NCBI RefSeq assembly: GCF_000614545.1
Contig: NZ_BAKW01000016.1
Span: forward strand, 23,762 to 87,761
DNA from: Asaia platycodi JCM 25414
Lineage (GTDB): Bacteria > Pseudomonadota > Alphaproteobacteria > Acetobacterales > Acetobacteraceae
Reading direction: 5' to 3'
Length of the DNA stretch: 64,000 nt
The translations under genes were made by a program, and so were the position numbers. Shown here piece by piece: positions 39,562-50,103 of this stretch; within the stretch, counting starts at the first letter, position 1, and the number at the start of each line of letters is the position of its first letter. The notes under the pieces were generated by a model. That model did not search any database. It saw nothing but the letters and a program-made list of their open reading frames with translations, and had not been told where the DNA came from.

Positions 39562-40260
39562 TCAGAACAATCCCTTCTGTCTGAGACTGAGGGGAGAACG
39601 CCTGTCGGAAACGACCACCACGTCATGCACGATCATCGAGAGGGCACCTGCCTCCTCACTCAATCTTTGCGCGAAAAACTTCAGCGGCGAGGTTGTCGCA
39701 TGAAAACTGGCCAGGGTCTTCTGAATACCGATCAGCGCCACAGCCTGTAGCGCCAGCCCTCGCCTGAAAATTGGAGCGGTCGAGGTAAAATCGTCAACAG
39801 GTTCATCGGCCAGAAGGCGGTTACGGTTATCAAGATAAAGCAGTCGAAACTGCTCCGGCACGGCACTGACCATGCTACGCGAAAGATAGGCACAAAGCTG
39901 ATCCCAACTCCCCAGCTTCGGCCTGAGCCGCTCTTCAGCGAGGGCAAGCCTTTCCGATACGACCGGAGGAAATTTCAACAGCAGGACGGCCTGCTCGCTC
40001 ACCCCCATCGCCCGCAGGTCCTTTCCCGGCGCGTTGAAGACGGCAGCAAGGCTTCCGAAGCGATGCAGCAAAGCTTTGGCGAGTGGCTTCGTGTCCCTCC
40101 TGGGAATGCTGTAATACAGTAGCATCTCCAGAACTTCGTAATCTGCGAGTGTCTCGGCGCCGTTCGTCAGAACCCGGTGGCGCATACGTTCTCGATGGCC
40201 CTGCGGGCCTGTGCCCTTGAGCAGGTTCTTCTCGGGAAGCGGAAAAGAGGGTTTGGCCAT
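39562..40260 (-). CDS. RadC family protein with degenerate metal site
   Basis: The N-terminal UPF0758/RadC region is very well conserved (HRERMRHRVLTNGAETLADYE, then LLHRFGSLAAVFNAP). The JAB/MPN part aligns up to the point where the metal motif should start, but where HNHPSGDPTPS...D is expected it reads QKTLASFHATTSPLKFFAQ. The two paired His and the Asp are missing. A later VHDVVVV strand is kept. The frame is open, so this looks like true loss of the metal site, although a compensated double frameshift cannot be excluded. ATG 40260 is the preferred start. Confidence 0.78.
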   Translation of the reverse strand: MAKPSFPLPEKNLLKGTGPQGHRERMRHRVLTNGAETLADYEVLEMLLYYSIPRRDTKPLAKALLHRFGSLAAVFNAPGKDLRAMGVSEQAVLLLKFPPVVSERLALAEERLRPKLGSWDQLCAYLSRSMVSAVPEQFRLLYLDNRNRLLADEPVDDFTSTAPIFRRGLALQAVALIGIQKTLASFHATTSPLKFFAQRLSEEAGALSMIVHDVVVVSDRRSPLSLRQKGLF

Positions 40261-40287
40261 CGCGCCATTACATTCTATATCGATCAG

Positions 40288-42514
40288 GTGACGCAATCCC
40301 TCATCTCACCCTCATCCCCCGAGTATCTCGACCGTCTCAACCCCGAGCAGCGTGAGGCCATCGAGACTACCGAAGGGCCGCTTCTCATTCTGGCCGGGGC
40401 AGGAACCGGCAAGACGCGTGTTCTGACGACACGCTTTGCTCATATTCTTCTCGAGGGACGCGCACGGCCCTATCAGATCCTGGCTGTCACCTTCACCAAC
40501 AAGGCCGCTCGTGAAATGCGCGAGCGCGTGGGTGCCCTGCTGGGTGAGACAGCAGACGGTCTGTGGCTGGGCACGTTTCATGCGCTCTGTGCACGGATGC
40601 TTCGCCGACACGCGGAATATGTCGGGCTATCAACGGGATTCACCATTCTCGACACGGATGACCAGATCCGCCTTGTACGACAGATCATGGAGCCCTTTCG
40701 CCTCGATACGAAACGCTGGCCGCCTCAAGTCTTGCTCGGCATTTTCCAGCGCTGGAAGGATCGCGGCCTGACGCCCGAGCAGGTCACCCCTGCCGAAGAT
40801 ACTGATTTCGCAGGCGGCCATGCACGCAAGCTTTACGCCGCCTATCAGGACCGTCTCAAGGCTGTAAATGCCTGCGATTTCGGCGATCTGATGCTGCATA
40901 CCCTGGAAATTCTGCGCACCCAGCCCGATGTGCTGCTCAGTATCATCGCCTCTTTCGCTATATTCTGGTCGATGAGTATCAGGATACCAATACAATCCAG
41001 TATCTGTGGCTCAGGCTTCTGGCCAAGCGCGAGCATGGTCCGTCGAACATCGCCTGCGTGGGTGATGACGATCAATCGATCTATTCTTGGCGTGGGGCTG
41101 AAATCGAGAACATCCTCCGCTTCGAGAAGGATTTCCCAGGCGCCAAGGTTGTCAGACTGGAGCGCAATTACCGCTCTACAGCCCAGATCCTCGCCGCCGC
41201 TTCAGGCTGATCGCCCATAATTCGGGTCGCCTCGGCAAGACTTTGCGTCCAGGACGCGAGGATGCCCAGGGCGAAAAAGTACAGATCATCAGCGTATGGG
41301 ATTCCGACGAGGAGGCCCGTATCGCCGCTGGGGCGATAGAGCGTCTGCGCACAGAGGGTCACCCACTCTCGCAAATTGCCTTATTGATGCGGGCGGGTTT
41401 CCAGACCCGCCCCTTCGAAGAGCGGTTTCTGACGCTGGGCCTGCCTTATCGCGTAGTCGGCGGTTTGCGCTTTTACGAACGTGCCGAAATTCGCGATGCC
41501 ATGGCCTATATGCGCGTTCTGGCGCAGCCGGCTGACGATCTGGCTTTCGAACGCATCATCAATGTTCCGAAGCGTGGCGTGGGAGCGGCAGGGCTACAGA
41601 AGCTGCATCACGAAGCCCGCACCCTTAATGCGCCTCTCAGCGTCGGCGTTGTCCACGCCCTCGAAACCGGGCTCGTGAAGGGTAAAGGGCGTGAAGCTCT
41701 GGCAGGATTGATGGATGCCTTCCAGCGTGCGCGTGAGACACGCGAGAGCGAGGGCCATGTCGTAGCTACCGAGCAATTGCTTGAAGACAGCGGTTATCTG
41801 CAGATGTGGCGCGACGACAAGACGCCTGAGGCTCCGGGCAGGCTCGATAATATCAAGGAGCTGCTCCGAGCCATCGGCGATTTCGGGACACTCGAAGGCT
41901 TTCTCGAACACGTCGCCCTCGTGACCGAGACCGAGGACAAGGCCAACGTCGATACGGTGAGCCTGATGACGCTGCACGGCGCCAAGGGGCTGGAATTCGA
42001 TACCGTCTTCCTGCCTGGATGGGAGGAAGGCGTTTTCCCGTCCCAGCGCAGTCTCGACGAGGGCGGCCTCAAAAGTCTGGAGGAAGAGCGTCGTCTGGCT
42101 TATGTCGGCATCACTCGCGCCCGCAAGCGGGCCGTGATTCTTCATGCGGCCCGTCGGCGTATCTACGCCAACTGGCAGGATTCCATGCCGAGCCGCTTCA
42201 TCGATGAAATTCCGTCCGATACGGTCGAACATAGCGGTCAGGCCATGCAGGAACGCCGCCAGCTGGCGGCGCAGAGCTCAATCTTCGCGTCCGGGCCGCT
42301 GACGAGCGCAAGAGGTAGCTATGGCCGCCCGACCCCGCGCGTAACCGATATCGTGCCGGATGCTTCACACGGAATTGCCATTGGCGCCCGCGTGTTTCAT
42401 CAGAAATTCGGGTATGGCACCGTCTTGGCCGTCGAATCTGACCGGCTGCATATCAACTTCGAAAAGGCAGGCGAAAAACGCATCATGGCGCATTTTGTGG
42501 AACAGGTCTCGTGA
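40288..42514 (+). pseudogene. uvrD: UvrD/PcrA-type superfamily 1 DNA helicase (two frameshifts)
   Basis: ATP-dependent 3'-5' helicase of DNA repair. Motif I LAGAGTGKTRVLTTR and motif Ia AVTFTNKAAREM are in the first frame. After a break near 40934 the second frame reads [19 protein letters not shown] (motif II) and [14 protein letters not shown] (motif III). After a break near 41205 the third frame carries motifs IV-VI, including LMTLHGAKGLEFD and YVGITRARK, and a C-terminal HQKFGYGTVLAVE domain typical of PcrA/UvrD. Each break fits one lost G. The start is uncertain; GTG 40288 fits the family N-terminus. The restored length is about 740 residues. Confidence 0.9.
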
Positions 42515-43407
42515 GCGCATCCAGACGACACGCTTCGGCGCTTGAAACCATTTCAGTCACTGTTGCCGATGAGGCCGTGCCGCTTTTCGAGCAGGCGATG
42601 CTGACCGTCTGCACCACGGTCGGTATCTTCGAAGCCAATGAAGACCAGAATATCTGGCGCGTCGAAGGCGTGAAGGATGTCGGCCATGGCGAAGAGGAAC
42701 TCGCACGTGCCCTGACGCTCGCACGCCTGATGACAGGGGTCGACGCTGAACTCACCCGCGAACGCACCGAAGCAGAAGGCTGGCTGGCGCGCACCTATGA
42801 GGCATTTCCGCAGCAGGATGTCGGCAAGCGTTTCGCCATTCGTGGCACCCATCTCGCCCCCAGCCACAAGCGCGACCGCCTGACGATCACGCTCGATGCG
42901 GGCATTGCATTCGGTTCGGGTGAACACGGGTCGACACGAGGCTGTCTTCGAGCGCTGGAAGACATGGCCTGGCGCAAGCCGGCACGCATTCTCGATATGG
43001 GCTGCGGCTCCGGCATTCTCGCCATGGCCGCGGCGCAGCTTTTTCACAAGCGCGTTCTGGCTGTCGATATCGAACCTTGGTCTGTAAGGGTAGCTGCAAG
43101 CAACGCCAAGCTGAATGTCATCGGTCCGCTGATCGATGCGCGCCTCGGCAATGGCTGGCTCACCCCGGCCGTGCGCGCCAAGGCCCCATACGATCTCGTC
43201 TTTGCCAATATTCTCGCCCGTCCGCTTTGCAAAATGGCACGCTCACTTGCAACCCATCTCGCACCGGGCGGCACGGTCATTCTTGCCGGCCTTTTAACCA
43301 CTCAGGCGCGCATGGTGATGGCTGCACACAGACGTCAGGGTCTGGTGCTGGAAAAGCAGTATTATGAGGGCGAATGGTCCACGCTGGTTCTGCGTCGCCG
43401 TGATTGA
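42511..43407 (+). CDS. prmA: Ribosomal protein L11 methyltransferase PrmA
   Basis: SAM-dependent methylase of ribosomal protein L11, 298 residues. An N-terminal substrate-recognition domain is followed by the Rossmann methyltransferase domain with LDAGIAFGSGEHGSTRGCL, DMGCGSGILAMAA and FANILARPL. The GTG start at 42511 overlaps the helicase stop, so the genes are coupled. Confidence 0.93.
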   Translation: MSASRRHASALETISVTVADEAVPLFEQAMLTVCTTVGIFEANEDQNIWRVEGVKDVGHGEEELARALTLARLMTGVDAELTRERTEAEGWLARTYEAFPQQDVGKRFAIRGTHLAPSHKRDRLTITLDAGIAFGSGEHGSTRGCLRALEDMAWRKPARILDMGCGSGILAMAAAQLFHKRVLAVDIEPWSVRVAASNAKLNVIGPLIDARLGNGWLTPAVRAKAPYDLVFANILARPLCKMARSLATHLAPGGTVILAGLLTTQARMVMAAHRRQGLVLEKQYYEGEWSTLVLRRRD

Positions 43408-43900
43408 GCTGCGCGACGCGACCGAGGCCGATCTGCCAGAAATCCTGGCGATCACTAATGACGCGATCGCCACGTCTGAGGCGATCTGGGCCACCTCGCC
43501 CCGTACGCTGGAAGAACGCCGTGACTGGATGACCGATCGGCAGGCAAAGAACTTCCCTGTCGTTGTCGCAGTCGAGGGCGACGCAATTCTCGGCTTTGCC
43601 TCATATGGGCCTTTTCGTGCGTATGAGGGCTATGCGCAGACGGTCGAGCATTCCGTATATGTTTCCCGAAACGCCCAGCGTCGCGGAATCGGGCGTATTC
43701 TTCTCGATGAGATGGTCCGTCATGCCAATAAATCCGGCATGCATGTGCTGATCGGCGCCATCACGGCCAGCAATACGGCCTCGATCGCGCTTCATCGCGC
43801 AGCGGGGTTCAGCGAGAGCACGCCTCTTCCCGAGATGGGCCGGAAGTTCGGACGCTGGCTCGATCTTGTTTTCATGTATCGGCTCTTCGAGAGCCGCTGA
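43400..43900 (+). CDS. GNAT family N-acetyltransferase, phosphinothricin/methionine-sulfone type
   Basis: Acetyl-CoA-dependent acetyltransferase. The N-terminus IELRDATEADLPEIL and the acetyl-CoA motif VYVSRNAQRRGIGRILLDEM are clear, with NTASIALHRAAGF near the end. The set matches the Pat/MddA group that acetylates phosphinothricin, methionine sulfone or related amines. The GTG at 43400 is preferred because it matches the family start; it overlaps the end of prmA by eight bases. Confidence 0.87.
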   Translation: MIELRDATEADLPEILAITNDAIATSEAIWATSPRTLEERRDWMTDRQAKNFPVVVAVEGDAILGFASYGPFRAYEGYAQTVEHSVYVSRNAQRRGIGRILLDEMVRHANKSGMHVLIGAITASNTASIALHRAAGFSESTPLPEMGRKFGRWLDLVFMYRLFESR

Positions 43901-43929
43901 ATTCTGCTCCCAGTTTGAAAGATCATGCG

Positions 43930-45698
43930 ATGAGCCTCATTCCTCTTGCCAATCGCCAGGCCCTTGTCAGGAAGGAGCTTCTAGCAAGCCATGTTGACGG
44001 GTTTGTTCTGCCGCGCGGCGATGAATTCATGGGCGAATATGTCGCCCCTTATGCAGAGCGTCTTGCCTGGCTGACCGGGTTCACCGGTTCTGCAGGTATG
44101 GCCATTCTGCTGGGCGACGAGGCGGCGGTGTTTTCTGACGGGCGCTACACTAGCCAGCTGCGCGATCAGGTGAATGCCAGCCAGTGGGAATGCCTTCACA
44201 TCACCAACGAACCGCCTGCTGCCTGGCTCGCGGTCAATGGTAAGGGACTGAAGATCGGCTATGATCCTAAGCTGGTCAGTGAGGTGCAACTGAATGCGCT
44301 GATCGGTCCGGATCACGAATTTGTCGCGCTTGCCCGGAACCCTATTGATGCGGCCTGGACAGACAAACCCACCCCACCCGAAAGCGAGGTGAGGTTTCAG
44401 GAAATTTCATTCAGCGGAGAAGACAGCCTCTCGAAGCGTCGCAAGATTGGCGGCGCTCTGCGTAAGGCCGGTCAGGGAGCGATGCTTGTCTGTGACCCGA
44501 CCTCGCTTGCCTGGCTTCTGAACATCCGTGGCGATGACGTGCCTCATACGCCGGTCATTCTCGCCTTTGGCATTCTTCATCACGATGCCTCACTCGAGGT
44601 TTTTGTCGATATCAGCCGGGTCAGTGCCGACGCCGCCATTTCCTTCCGCAATGTCTCTGTCCTGCCACCCCACGATCTGCCTGAACGTCTCGCAGCGCTG
44701 AGCGGTCAGGTAGTGCGCTTCGATCCGGCACAGACCGGGCTGTGGTTCATCCAGAAACTTTCCGATGCCGGGGCGAAGCTCGCGCGTGGCGCCGATCTCT
44801 GCGCCCTGCCGCGCGCCTGCAAGAATGAGACCGAGCAGAACGGTGCCCGCAAGGTGCATCTGACCGATTCCGCCGCGCTATGCCGTTTTCTACGTTTTGT
44901 CAGTCATGAAGCACGGGGCTTCGCGAGACCGAACTTGCCGAGATCCTTGATGGGCTCAGGGCGGCATCGCCCGATTATCATGGCGAAAGCTTCCCCGCGA
45001 TTTCGGCAGTCGGGCCGAATGCCGCCCTGCCGCATTACCGCGCATTGCCGGGCGAAGATCGTGTGCTGGAGGCCAATCAGGTTTATCTGATCGATAGCGG
45101 AGGCCAGTACAGCGCAGGCACGACCGATGTGACGCGGACGATCTGGAACGGTCCCGGTACACCGCCTGCGTCGCTCTGCGAAGCCTTCACCCGCGTACTC
45201 AAGGGCAATATCACTCTCGCCCGCGCGCGTTTTCCTGCCGGCACGACAGGGCACCGCCTCGATGCGCTGGCTCGTTATGCGCTCTGGCAGGCCGGCCTCG
45301 ATTACGATCACGGCACGGGCCATGGAATCGGCAGCTATCTTTCGGTGCATGAAGGACCGCAGAATATCAGCTCTGTGGCCCGTCCGGTCGGGCTTGAAGC
45401 TGGCATGATCCTGTCGGATGAACCTGGCTACTACCTGCCGGGTGAATATGGTATCCGCCTTGAAAACCTGCTTCTGGTGCGCCCTGCACCGCTTGAAGCG
45501 AAAATACAGTTTCTGGAGTTCGAAGTTCTGGGCTTTGCGCCCTTTGATCGTACCCTGATCATGGCATCGTTACTGGAACCCGAAGAGCTGCGCTGGCTGA
45601 ATGCCTATCATGAGGATACGCTCTCGCGCATCGGGCCACTACTGGACGACACGGACAGGAACTGGCTCACCACCGCCTGTGCGCCGATTACGAACTGA
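43930..45698 (+). pseudogene. Aminopeptidase P family protein, M24 (frameshifted)
   Basis: X-Pro aminopeptidase of the long, three-domain type. Two creatinase-like N-terminal domains (LTGFTGSAGMA, FSDGRYTSQ) precede the M24 pita-bread catalytic domain. Metal ligands are visible: DSGGQYSAGTTD (two Asp), GTGHGIG (His), DEPGYY (Glu) and RLENLL (Glu). A break near 44922 is repaired by one G in the GGGG run, giving RGLRETELAEILDGL. ATG 43930 is preferred over the TTG at 43915. The restored length of about 590 is normal. Confidence 0.88.
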
Positions 45699-45713
45699 CA
45701 AAGGAAAGACAGA

Positions 45714-46736
45714 ATGGCTGATCACATGATCCCCGCGACCCTTATCGAAGGCGACGGTATCGGTCCCGAGATCACCGCTTCGGTTGTCGAGATCCTGACG
45801 AAAATCGGGGCGCCTTTCGAGTGGGACCATCAATCGGGTGGGCTCGGTGCAATCGAAAAATTCGGAGCGCCCCTGCCGCAGCCTACGCTCGACAGCATTC
45901 GCAAGACCGGTCTCGCGCTCAAGGGCCCGCTGACAACCCCTGTCGGCGCCGGATTCAAGTCGGTCAACGTGACGATGCGTCAGGAATTCGGTCTCTACGC
46001 CAATCTGCGCCCGACGCGCACGGTTGTGCCGGGCGGGCGCTTCGACAAGGTCGATCTGGTTGTCGTGCGTGAGAACATCGAAGGGCTTTATGCCGCCATG
46101 GAGCATTACCTGCCCGATGGTGACGATCCGAAGGGTCTGGCTTATGGCGCCGGTTTCAACTCGCGCCGCGAATGCGCCCGTATCGTGCGCTTCGCGTTCG
46201 ATTACGCCGTCGCCAATGGCCGCAAGAAGGTCACGCTGGTTCACAAGGCCAATATTCTCAAGATCTTCAGCGGCATCTTCCTTGAGGAAGGGCGCAAGAT
46301 TGCCAAGGAATATGAAGGCAAGGTGGCCGTCGATGAGCGTATCGTCGATGCCTGCGCCATGCAGCTCGTGACCGATCCGTGGCAGTATGACGTGATCGTC
46401 ACCACAAACCTCTTCGGCGATATCCTTTCCGATCTGACCGCAGGTCTGGTCGGCGGTCTGGGCATGGCTCCTGGCGCCAATATCGGTCCCGATGCTGCCA
46501 TTTTCGAGGCGGTGCATGGTTCGGCGCCCGATATCGCAGGCAAGGGCGTAGCCAACCCGCTCGCCATGCTGATGGCAGCGAGCATGATGCTGGCCCATGT
46601 AGGGCGTCAGGATCTGTCGACACGCGTCGATAACGCCATTGATCGCGTGATCCGCATCGACGGCGTGCGCACACGCGACCTCGGCGGCGAAACCGGCACG
46701 GCAGAGCTAACCAAGGCGCTGCTCGCCGCACTCTGA
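45714..46736 (+). CDS. NAD-dependent isocitrate dehydrogenase (IDH/IMDH family)
   Basis: A 340-residue beta-decarboxylating dehydrogenase. IEGDGIGPEI at the N-terminus, LKGPLTTPVG, ANLRPTRTV, VRENIEGLYAA, TNLFGDILSDL and EAVHGSAPDIAGKGVANP are present. The substrate-loop sequence favours isocitrate over 3-isopropylmalate, so it would catalyse isocitrate to 2-oxoglutarate in the citric acid cycle. It is intact and followed by a strong terminator. Confidence 0.85.
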   Translation: MADHMIPATLIEGDGIGPEITASVVEILTKIGAPFEWDHQSGGLGAIEKFGAPLPQPTLDSIRKTGLALKGPLTTPVGAGFKSVNVTMRQEFGLYANLRPTRTVVPGGRFDKVDLVVVRENIEGLYAAMEHYLPDGDDPKGLAYGAGFNSRRECARIVRFAFDYAVANGRKKVTLVHKANILKIFSGIFLEEGRKIAKEYEGKVAVDERIVDACAMQLVTDPWQYDVIVTTNLFGDILSDLTAGLVGGLGMAPGANIGPDAAIFEAVHGSAPDIAGKGVANPLAMLMAASMMLAHVGRQDLSTRVDNAIDRVIRIDGVRTRDLGGETGTAELTKALLAAL

Positions 46737-46742
46737 GACGAA

Positions 46743-46768
46743 AAGGGAGAGAGCCAGCTCTCTCCCTT
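46743..46768 (+). terminator. Terminator after isocitrate dehydrogenase
   Basis: AAGGGAGAGAGC and GCTCTCTCCCTT form an almost loop-free 12-bp stem directly after the stop codon, preceded by AAAA and followed by TTACTTAGG. It can serve both strands. Confidence 0.8.
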
Positions 46769-46770
46769 AC

Positions 46771-47175
46771 TTAGGTTCCCTGTTCCTCGTCCTGAGTAGC
46801 CTCACCAAAGGGGCGCTTTGCGGGTAAGGCGACGAGCCCGCTGTGATGCTCATCGAAACCGTCAACATAAAATAGAAGTTTCCGTGCGCTTGGACTCGAC
46901 AATATCCGGTTCCATCTGATTTGCACATCAGGCGTCACGCCCTGATCGACAGTGACATTCCGGCTGCCAGAATTTGTGTTCAGGTCGAAAGCACGCCGCC
47001 CGCCAAGTGAAGCACGTTGCGGGTCATCGCGACAACGCATCCCGTCTGAAAGCGCGGCAGCGACACCGACCGCACTCGTTTTTTGCTGCGAGAGTAGCCA
47101 TTCTTTACCCATAAAATGAGGCCTACGGCAAAACAGGCGCCGCCCCCTCCTGCCCCCGCAAAGTTCTTCCACCAA
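46771..47175 (-). CDS. Hypothetical protein, probably frameshifted
   Basis: A 134-residue frame starting at TTG. The C-terminal two thirds (NSGSRNVTVDQGVTPDVQIRWNRILSS, KLLFYVDGFDEHHSG) looks like real protein, but the N-terminal part is Arg/Cys-rich and implausible. In a neighbouring frame the same DNA codes FAGAGGGGACFAVGLILWVKNG, a good membrane helix, so the gene probably encodes a small membrane-anchored protein broken by a base loss near 47100. No clear start upstream. No family recognised. Confidence 0.35.
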   Translation of the reverse strand: MVEELCGGRRGRRLFCRRPHFMGKEWLLSQQKTSAVGVAAALSDGMRCRDDPQRASLGGRRAFDLNTNSGSRNVTVDQGVTPDVQIRWNRILSSPSARKLLFYVDGFDEHHSGLVALPAKRPFGEATQDEEQGT

Positions 47176-47280
47176 GGCAGATCCTGGACTTATTGAGAAC
47201 CTGACAGGTACTGATTTCAGATAGATTATAGAACAATAATATCTATTTTGTATTTATTCTTCAAATCAAAATATAACCTA

Positions 47281-47310
47281 TATTCTGATCGAGTTTTATT
47301 GATCGGAATA
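47281..47310. promoter_or_regulatory. Inverted repeat in AT-rich region upstream of alcohol dehydrogenase
   Basis: TATTCTGATC and GATCGGAATA match at nine of ten positions around a ten-base centre. It lies about 105 bases upstream of the dehydrogenase start within the most AT-rich stretch nearby. It is a candidate operator; no regulator is known. Confidence 0.35.
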
Positions 47311-47414
47311 TTCTTGATTGTCCAGCCAATTTCGCGCGTTCAATACGCGGACGGGTGATCGTCGTGCATGGCGCGGGCTGCCCGAAAGCGTAGTTTAACG
47401 AGAGGACACCTATC

Positions 47415-48585
47415 ATGGCGCATATCGCTCTTGCAGATCACACCGATAGTTTCTTCATTCCCTGCGTCACGCTCATCGGTCCTGGCTGCGCCAGACAGGC
47501 TGGCGACCGCGCCAAGCGCTTGGGGCAAAAAAGGCCCTGATCGTAACCGATGCGGGCATGAAGAAGCTTGGGGTCGCCGACACGATCTCGGGTTATCTGC
47601 TTGAAGACGGGCTCGAAACAGTCATTTACGCCGGAGCTGAGCCCAACCCGACCGATGTCAACGTGCATGACGGCGTGAAAATCTTTCAGGACAAGAACTG
47701 CGATTTCATCGTTTCGCTCGGTGGTGGCTCAGCCCATGATTGCGCGAAGGGGATCGGTCTCGTGACCGCAGGCGGCGGCAATATTCGTGATTACGAAGGG
47801 CTCGATAAGTCCAAAGTCCCCATGACACCGCTTATCGCCATTAACACAACGGCAGGCACCGCGTCGGAGATGACGCGGTTCTGCATCATAACGAACTCCG
47901 AAACGCACGTAAAAATGGCGATTGTCGATTGGCGCTGCACGCCAATGATCGCCATCGACGACCCCAATCTCATGGTCGCCATGCCGCCCGCCCTCACCGC
48001 TGCAACGGGCATGGACGCGCTTACCCACGCCATTGAGGCCTACGTTTCGACAGCGGCGACCCCGATTACTGATGCCTGCGCCGAAAAAGCCATAACCCTG
48101 ATCGCCGATAATCTGGCAAAGGCCGTGGGTAATGGGGAGAACATGGAAGCCCGGGTTGCCATGTGCTACGCGCAATATCTTGCGGGCATGGCCTTCAATA
48201 ATGCGTCGTTGGGCTATGTGCATGCCATGGCGCATCAGTTGGGGGATTCTATAATCTGCCTCACGGCGTGTGTAATGCGGTGCTCCTGCCGCATGTCTGC
48301 CGTTTCAACCTTATCGCTGCGGCAGACCGTTATGCACGCATCGCTCGCCTGCTGGGTGTGCCAACCGATCTGATGAGCCGCGATGAAGCCGCTGAGGCGG
48401 CCATCGACGCGATCGCCCTCCTGTCTAAATCTGTGGGTATCCCTGCCGGGCTCACGGTGCTCGGCGTCAAGGCCGAAGACCACAAGATCATGGCCGAACA
48501 CGCCCGGAAAGATGTCTGCATGCTTACCAATCCGCGCAAGGCAACGCTCGCCGAGATCGTGGGCGTGTTCGAGTCCGCGATGTAA
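47415..48585 (+). pseudogene. Iron-containing alcohol dehydrogenase (two frameshifts)
   Basis: Type III Fe-dependent dehydrogenase. [17 protein letters not shown] for NAD binding and metal ligand residues in [12 protein letters not shown] and AMAHQLGG are present, ending with the [15 protein letters not shown] block. Breaks occur near 47523 and 48242; each is repaired by one G in a GGGG run ([13 protein letters not shown] and [12 protein letters not shown]). ATG 47415 follows AGAGGA. The restored length is about 390 residues. It precedes the pigment cluster on the same strand, but a direct link is not shown; it more likely handles small alcohols. Confidence 0.88.
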
Positions 48586-48732
48586 CGCCATGGATGCACT
48601 GCCGCCATGGAGCGGCGGTGCATCCTGCGGGGTGATGTAAGTCGGGATAGCATGCTTTCAGAATTATGCATGTCCCGATTGGAACCGTTATCCACGATAA
48701 GGGTTCTGGGCAGGCGACGATGGGGGCAAGCT

Positions 48733-50103
48733 GTGGCGGATGATCAACTCGACGATGTCTCGCCGGAACAGGCGCCGTCTCCCACTCATGAACACCCTCT
48801 TTCTCGAGCCGGGATGCAGCTCGCGGGGCTTCGTGACAGACAGGCCGGGTGGGCTGCGACAGGATTGGGCGATCGCCTCAAGCTATTGCGCCGTTTTCGC
48901 AGAATCCTGCGCCTTGAAATACGGAGCCTGATCGCTCTCGTTCCCGATCATGCCGCCATAGACGTCATGACTGCCGAGATTTTACCTCTGCTTGCCGCGA
49001 CGGGCTTTCTGGCGCGTGAGGCTCGCAGCGTTCTGAAACCCGTCTCTCTCCCTTTGCTTGGAAGGCCATTTTGGCTCTGGGGCATCCGAAGCAGGGTGGT
49101 GAGAAAACCCCTGGGCGCGGTACTGATCCTTGCGCCAGGAAATTATCCCCTCATGCTCGGCGCGATACAGGCGCTTCAGGCACTGATTGCTGGCAATGCA
49201 GTTGGGCTCAAACCTGCGCCAGGCCGCTCTGCGCTTCTCCTTCGTTTTGCATCCCTCCTTACCCGCGCGGGCTTCCCCGAAGGCATTATCGAGATCCTCC
49301 CCGAAGATGCGGGGCCGGAAGCGAGCGCAGCGGGATACGATCTGATTGTTCTGACAGGCTCCGAACAGACTGGGAAAAAAGTCGCGCTTGCCGCTGCAAG
49401 CACGCTGACGTCGACGATCATGGAACTCTCAGGAGCCGATCCCGTCTTCGTTCTCCCCTCGAGCGATTTGTCTCTGGTCGCGCGCGCCTTGCATTTCGGA
49501 TTAACGCTCAAACAGGGTTCCACCTGCATCGCTCCACGCCGTGTTTTTGTGCACAAGACGCATCGTGACGCGCTTGAGGCGCGGCTCTCCCTGAATTTTA
49601 GACAATCCTCCGCAGGGTTGCAGCCAAAGCCCTGTCCGGAGTTGGATCAGCTTGTGCGTACAGTCGAGCAATCAGGCGGAGATATCAGGCGGATGGGGCC
49701 CGCCACCATTCTGCTCCTCGATGCCGATAAGGCAAAGCTTGCCGATGTCGATCTGTTTGCCCCTTGGCTCTCCCTGATCGGGGTGTCTGACATGGCAGAG
49801 GCAGTTCGGATCGAAACCCGTTCAAGACACGCACTGGGCGCCAGCATCTTCGGTGAGGAGAAGGCAGCGCGGACGCTGGCGAGGCAGATCCCGGCTGGGT
49901 CGATCACGATCAACGATCTGATTGTCCCGACCGCAGACCCACGCCTTCCCTTCGGAGGGGCGAAAGCGAGCGGCTATGGCGTTACGCGCGGGCGAGAGGG
50001 GCTGCTGTCGATGACGCGGCCGGTTTCAATTTCGACGCGCCGATCAGGGGCATTTCATCTGCTAGGCCGTGTCAGACACTGGCATGCGAGATATTCCCGC
50101 TAG
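48733..50103 (+). CDS. Aldehyde dehydrogenase of the pigment cluster, C30 carotenoid aldehyde type
   Basis: NAD(P)-dependent aldehyde dehydrogenase of about 456 residues. The cofactor and catalytic parts are visible: ILAPGNYPLML, LTGSEQTGKKVA, Glu in IMELSGADP, catalytic Cys in LKQGSTCIAPRR and PFGGAKASGYG near the end. GTG 48733 follows GGGGG at a good distance; the frame is open back to 48607. It is followed by two CrtN-family oxidases, an acyltransferase domain and a glycosyltransferase, which suggests the role of 4,4'-diapolycopene-aldehyde oxidation to the acid. The specific substrate is an inference from context. Confidence 0.8.
   Translation: MADDQLDDVSPEQAPSPTHEHPLSRAGMQLAGLRDRQAGWAATGLGDRLKLLRRFRRILRLEIRSLIALVPDHAAIDVMTAEILPLLAATGFLAREARSVLKPVSLPLLGRPFWLWGIRSRVVRKPLGAVLILAPGNYPLMLGAIQALQALIAGNAVGLKPAPGRSALLLRFASLLTRAGFPEGIIEILPEDAGPEASAAGYDLIVLTGSEQTGKKVALAAASTLTSTIMELSGADPVFVLPSSDLSLVARALHFGLTLKQGSTCIAPRRVFVHKTHRDALEARLSLNFRQSSAGLQPKPCPELDQLVRTVEQSGGDIRRMGPATILLLDADKAKLADVDLFAPWLSLIGVSDMAEAVRIETRSRHALGASIFGEEKAARTLARQIPAGSITINDLIVPTADPRLPFGGAKASGYGVTRGREGLLSMTRPVSISTRRSGAFHLLGRVRHWHARYSR

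Noticed and set aside
45639..46598. 319-residue minus-strand frame over isocitrate dehydrogenase
   Set aside because: Antisense shadow of a strongly conserved gene.
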